Assembly (NCBI GenBank): GCA_018816605.1
Contig: JAHIVS010000217.1
Coordinates: forward strand, 1 to 9,486
DNA: 9,486 nt
Direction of reading: 5' to 3'
Source: Pseudomonadota bacterium
Lineage (GTDB): Bacteria; Desulfobacterota; Desulfobacteria; Desulfobacterales; Desulfobacteraceae
Of this stretch, positions 6,480 to 9,486 are shown in pieces. The notes under the pieces were generated by a model, which had not been told where the DNA came from, did no database searches, and was given only the letters and a program-made list of their open reading frames with translations. Made by a program: the position numbers and the translations under genes. Positions within the stretch are counted from its first letter, which is position 1; each line of letters begins with the position of its first letter.

Positions 6480-6484
6480 AAGGA
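6480..6484 (+). promoter_or_regulatory. Shine-Dalgarno that places the transporter start at 6492
   Basis: AAGGA lies 7 bases before the ATG at 6492. The in-frame TTG at 6474, immediately after the peptidase stop, has only peptidase coding sequence and stop codon upstream and no ribosome site. The longer version is therefore unlikely. Confidence 0.6.
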
Positions 6485-6491
6485 TATACCC

Positions 6492-7979
6492 ATGAATGAA
6501 ATCCAAGCAGACCCGGAAGCGTCCCAGGAAGATTCGATGCTCAAGATAGGGCTCAAACCCTTTCTCACCGCCTTTGCCATATTGATGCTGCTCATTGTTT
6601 TTTCAGGCATTTTAACCCGCCAGATTCCGGCAGGAGCCTATGAAAGGGTTGTCATTGACGGCCGGATGGCGGTTGTTGCAGATTCTTTTCAATACCTGGA
6701 AGAGGCGGGGTATCCCGTGTGGCGATGGTTTTGCGCCCCCATAGAGGTGATCTGGGGAGATAACTGGCTCATGGTGCTGGTATTGTCGCTGTTCATGATT
6801 TTTTTGGGGGGGTCTTTCACGGTCCTGGAAAAGGGGGGCGTCATGCAGGCGCTTCTGGTGGGCACAGTGGCCCGGTTCCGGAACAACAAGTACCGGCTCA
6901 TGGCGGTGATCATGTTTGTCATGATGTTTCTGGCAGCCTTTGTAGGGGTCTATGAAGGCCTGGTTCCCCTGATCGTGATCATCGTTCCCCTGTCCCTGGC
7001 CCTGGGGTGGGATTCTCTGACAGGCCTTGGGATGAGCATGCTGGCCCTGAGTTTCGGATTTGCAGCAGCGGTCACCAATCCGTTTACCGTGGCCGTGGCC
7101 CAGGAATTGTCGGGCCTTCCCCTTTTTTCAGGGGCCTGGTTCCGGATTCTGTTTTTTATGGCCACCTATGCACTGTGCTACACCTTTGTGAGCCGGTATG
7201 CCCGGAAAATTGAAAAAGACCCCACACTCTCCATGGTGTATGAGGCAGATTCCCGAATCCGGCAACGGTTCAGCCTTGAAAATGTTTTGGGAAACCAGCA
7301 GCAAAAAGATCCCCTGAAAATGAAAGCCGCTGTCTGGTTCGGCGCCTGCCTGGGGGTTGCCATTGTGTTCATGATTCTGGCAGGCCTGGTTCCGGCCATC
7401 CCTTCGGATGCCGCCTTTCCCACCGTCGCCCTTCTTTTTTTGCTGGGCGGTGCCGGTGCCGGACGTATTGTCGGCTATCAATGGACGGCGCTTTTCAAGG
7501 TTCTGGGCCAGGGGGCCTCGAACATGCTCCCGGGAATTGTATTGATCCTCATGGCCATGAGCGTGCCCCACATCATGACCCGGGGCCATGTGATGGACAC
7601 CATTCTCTTCTACGCTTCCCAGGCCATCGAGGGAACCAACCCCTACCAGGCAGGCTTCTACATTTATCTGTTGACCCTGGCCCTGAATTTTTTTATTTCC
7701 TCTGCTTCGGCCAAGGCCTTTCTGGTCATGCCCATCATTGCCCCCCTGGCGGACCTGGTGGGACTCACCCGGCAGACGGCCGTCTTTGCCTTTGATATGG
7801 GCGACGGATTTTCCAACATGGTTTTCCCCACCAACGCCCTGCTGCTCATCGGGTTGAGTTTTACCGTGGTCAGCTACCCCCGGTGGATGCGGTGGACCTG
7901 GAAGATGCAGGTGGGCATTGCCTTCCTGTCCATGGTGTTCCTTATGGCAGCGGTGGGGTTCAGGTTCGGGCCGTTTTAA
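6492..7979 (+). CDS. yfcC: YfcC/DcuC-family membrane transporter
   Basis: The 495-residue protein has about twelve hydrophobic segments and is of normal YfcC length. Family signatures include the periplasmic-start block I-P-A-G-A-Y-E-R (45-52) and A-V-T-N-P-F-T-V-A-V-A-Q (193-204), followed by L-S-G-L-P-L-F-S-G. A C-terminal block then runs S-A-S-A-K-A-F-L-V-M-P (404-414), A-P-L-A-D-L-V-G-L-T-R-Q and G-D-G-F-S-N-M-V-F-P-T-N (437-448). The family belongs to the ion-transporter superfamily together with ArcD-like, DcuC and AbgT carriers; substrates are often amino acids, dipeptides or dicarboxylates, moved by secondary transport. The ATG lies 18 bases after the peptidase stop, so the two genes are almost certainly co-transcribed. 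A role moving the peptidase's substrate or product is inferred by analogy with the AbgT transporter and its M20 partners AbgA/AbgB. The last 20 bases overlap the 3' end of the gene on the other strand. Confidence 0.92.
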   Translation: MNEIQADPEASQEDSMLKIGLKPFLTAFAILMLLIVFSGILTRQIPAGAYERVVIDGRMAVVADSFQYLEEAGYPVWRWFCAPIEVIWGDNWLMVLVLSLFMIFLGGSFTVLEKGGVMQALLVGTVARFRNNKYRLMAVIMFVMMFLAAFVGVYEGLVPLIVIIVPLSLALGWDSLTGLGMSMLALSFGFAAAVTNPFTVAVAQELSGLPLFSGAWFRILFFMATYALCYTFVSRYARKIEKDPTLSMVYEADSRIRQRFSLENVLGNQQQKDPLKMKAAVWFGACLGVAIVFMILAGLVPAIPSDAAFPTVALLFLLGGAGAGRIVGYQWTALFKVLGQGASNMLPGIVLILMAMSVPHIMTRGHVMDTILFYASQAIEGTNPYQAGFYIYLLTLALNFFISSASAKAFLVMPIIAPLADLVGLTRQTAVFAFDMGDGFSNMVFPTNALLLIGLSFTVVSYPRWMRWTWKMQVGIAFLSMVFLMAAVGFRFGPF

Positions 7980-9486
7980 TAAATTGGGGGGCTGCTGCCG
8001 CCAGCATGGCAAACCCTCCCTGGATGTTCCTGGTGTTGCGGATGCCGTTGTGGGCCAGCAACACCTGGCACTCATAGGATCTGGCACCCGTTCCGCAGAG
8101 CAGGCACAATGTGTCTTCCCCGGGCACCTCATTGATCCGTAATCTAAGTTCCGGCTGGGGAATATTGATCCAGCGGTCTTTAAATCGTTCAACAAAGGGT
8201 GCGGCCTCTTTGGGATCCCTCACATCCAGAACCCGGGTTTTTTGGAGGGCAAATTTTTCCAGAAAATCCATCACATCAATGGGGATGTTCCGTTTTTCCA
8301 GAATATTGTCCAGCACATTTCCGGCATTGTTGATGATATCCATGGCCGATGCGTAGGGGGGAGCATAGCCTGTTTCAAGGACGCAGACATCATCCACATT
8401 CAGGCCTGTCTGGAACAAGGGCGCAATGGCATCCACCCGGGCCTTAATGGCATCTCCCTGGTGGCCGGCTGCCTCAATGCCTAGTATTTTCCGGGTTTTG
8501 GCATCTGCGATCAGGGTAATGAACATCATCCGGGAATCTGGATAAAAATGGGCCCGGTCATGCTGGGCCACCATGGCGTGGACAGGATCAAATCCGCCGG
8601 CCTTTGCCTGGTCGGCTGTCAGCCCTGCCGTGGCAATTCCCATGTCAAATATTTTGATGCAAAAGGTGCCCACGGTTCCCTTGAACTGGCTTGCCCTGCC
8701 ATGGATATTGTTGGCAATGATTCTGCCCTGCCGGTTGGCAAGGGACCCCAGGGGCATGGTCATGTTTTCACCGCTCACCAGGTGGCGAAGCTCCACACAA
8801 TCGCCGCCTGCATAAATATGGGGGTCGCTGGTCCGCATACGCCGGTCCACCAGCAATGCGCCGGAACTGCCCACGGCAAGTCCGGCTTGTGCTGCAAAAA
8901 GGGTGTTGGGCCGGACGCCGGCGGACATGACCACCAGATCGCAGTCAAGGACACCCTCGGGGCTGGCCACCGAGGTCTCAACGGAAGTGACGCCAGAAGT
9001 GGGGTGGCCGTTGATCCGCAATACCCGTTCTGCGAGCAGCACCTTTACCCCGTTTTGCTCAAGCTGGTTTTTTGCAATCTGTGAAAGATGTTTTCCCAGG
9101 GCTGCCGGCAGCACCTGGTCGGCCATCTCGACAATGGTGGTGTCCACTCCCCACAGATCGGTGAGGGCTTCGGCCATCTCAATCCCAATGGCTCCGGCTC
9201 CGATGACAACGGCTTTTTTTACCCGGCCTTTGGAAAGAATCTCTTTTATATCCTTGGCATTGTGAAGATTGGACACGGTGAAAACCCGGGGCAGGTCTGC
9301 ACCGGGTATGGGGGGCCGAAAGGGGGTGGCGCCGGTGGCAATCACCAAAAAGTCATAGGCCAGATCCTCCTGGTTGCCGTTATTCAGATGCCGGATTCTC
9401 AATTGTTTTTTCTGCCGGTCAATGCCAAGGGCCTCAACCTTCGGCAGGATCTGAATGCCTTTACAATCCTTGAAAAATCGGGGGTC
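7960..9486 (-). CDS. CoA-disulfide/polysulfide reductase-type flavoprotein with C-terminal rhodanese domain (5' partial)
   Basis: The visible part is 508 residues; the frame stays open to the right edge (9486), so the N-terminal FAD motif and the flavin-proximal active-site cysteine of this family are outside. An internal TTG at 9402 is not the start, because the in-frame sequence upstream of it still matches the family (F-F-K-D...G-I-x-x-L at 9445-9477). Recognisable parts are A-T-G-A-T-P (9328-9345), the NAD(P)H loop G-A-G-A-I-G (9184-9201), the second FAD motif A-G-G-D-C (8797-8811), and the dimer-domain block Y-A-P-P-Y-A-S-A (8341-8364). A rhodanese domain follows with loop C-G-T-G-A-R-S (8077-8097); its catalytic cysteine is present. 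The fusion is known from CoADR-RHD enzymes that reduce CoA persulfides or polysulfides, or CoA disulfide. A sulfur role fits an anaerobe. Confidence 0.93.
   Translation of the reverse strand, partial: DPRFFKDCKGIQILPKVEALGIDRQKKQLRIRHLNNGNQEDLAYDFLVIATGATPFRPPIPGADLPRVFTVSNLHNAKDIKEILSKGRVKKAVVIGAGAIGIEMAEALTDLWGVDTTIVEMADQVLPAALGKHLSQIAKNQLEQNGVKVLLAERVLRINGHPTSGVTSVETSVASPEGVLDCDLVVMSAGVRPNTLFAAQAGLAVGSSGALLVDRRMRTSDPHIYAGGDCVELRHLVSGENMTMPLGSLANRQGRIIANNIHGRASQFKGTVGTFCIKIFDMGIATAGLTADQAKAGGFDPVHAMVAQHDRAHFYPDSRMMFITLIADAKTRKILGIEAAGHQGDAIKARVDAIAPLFQTGLNVDDVCVLETGYAPPYASAMDIINNAGNVLDNILEKRNIPIDVMDFLEKFALQKTRVLDVRDPKEAAPFVERFKDRWINIPQPELRLRINEVPGEDTLCLLCGTGARSYECQVLLAHNGIRNTRNIQGGFAMLAAAAPQFIKTART

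Noticed and set aside
7128..8195. A 355-codon open frame on the minus strand, opposite the transporter and the reductase tail
   Set aside because: It is antisense to two clearly recognised proteins. Its translation is rich in Gly, His and Gln with no domain motif, as expected for a shadow frame of GC-rich membrane-protein DNA.
8548..9084. A 178-codon + strand frame inside the reductase gene
   Set aside because: It lies antisense to conserved FAD and NAD(P)H motifs and has no recognisable domain or ribosome site. It is a shadow.

Overview
The window reads as chromosomal DNA of a Gram-negative anaerobe. The best guess is a sulfate-reducing Desulfobacterota of the Desulfobacteraceae type. That guess is inference: it rests on a Na+-pumping biotin-dependent decarboxylase module, a CoA-disulfide-reductase/rhodanese flavoprotein, mixed base composition and ordinary Shine-Dalgarno sites. 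No marker gene fixes the taxon.

Layout. (1) Positions 50-2133, + strand: a probable operon of a small cyclic-nucleotide-binding-fold protein, an OadG-like gamma subunit with an unusual C-terminal extension, and the OadB/GcdB/MmdB-type beta subunit, the membrane part that couples decarboxylation to Na+ export. The alpha (carboxyltransferase) and biotin-carrier subunits are not in the window. (2) Positions 2211-3158, +: a patatin-like phospholipase of the RssA type, followed by a short intrinsic-terminator-like hairpin. (3) Positions 3212-4762, +: a more AT-rich patch of acetyltransferases, namely a GNAT gene, a YoaP-type GNAT/thioredoxin-fold fusion, and the decayed tail of a third GNAT gene broken by an in-frame TGA. 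About 160 non-coding or remnant bases follow, then a possible promoter. (4) Positions 4992-7979, +: two tightly coupled genes, a membrane-anchored M20 peptidase of the PM20D1/carboxypeptidase-S type and a YfcC/DcuC-family transporter. They look like a 'hydrolyse and transport' pair for N-acylated amino acids or small peptides. (5) Positions 7960-9486, - strand: the C-terminal 508 residues of an FAD/NAD(P)H-dependent CoA-disulfide or polysulfide reductase fused to a rhodanese domain. It converges on the transporter gene with a 20-bp tail-to-tail overlap, and its start lies beyond the right edge.

Most of the window is ordinary metabolic and transport content. The points most worth a second look are the OadG C-terminal domain with winged-helix-like spacing beside a lone cNMP-fold protein with a degenerate ligand cassette, the M20-YfcC pair, and the GNAT patch with a pseudogene lying in frame behind the YoaP stop codon. 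I found no CRISPR array, tRNA, rRNA, insertion sequence or convincing phage or defence system.
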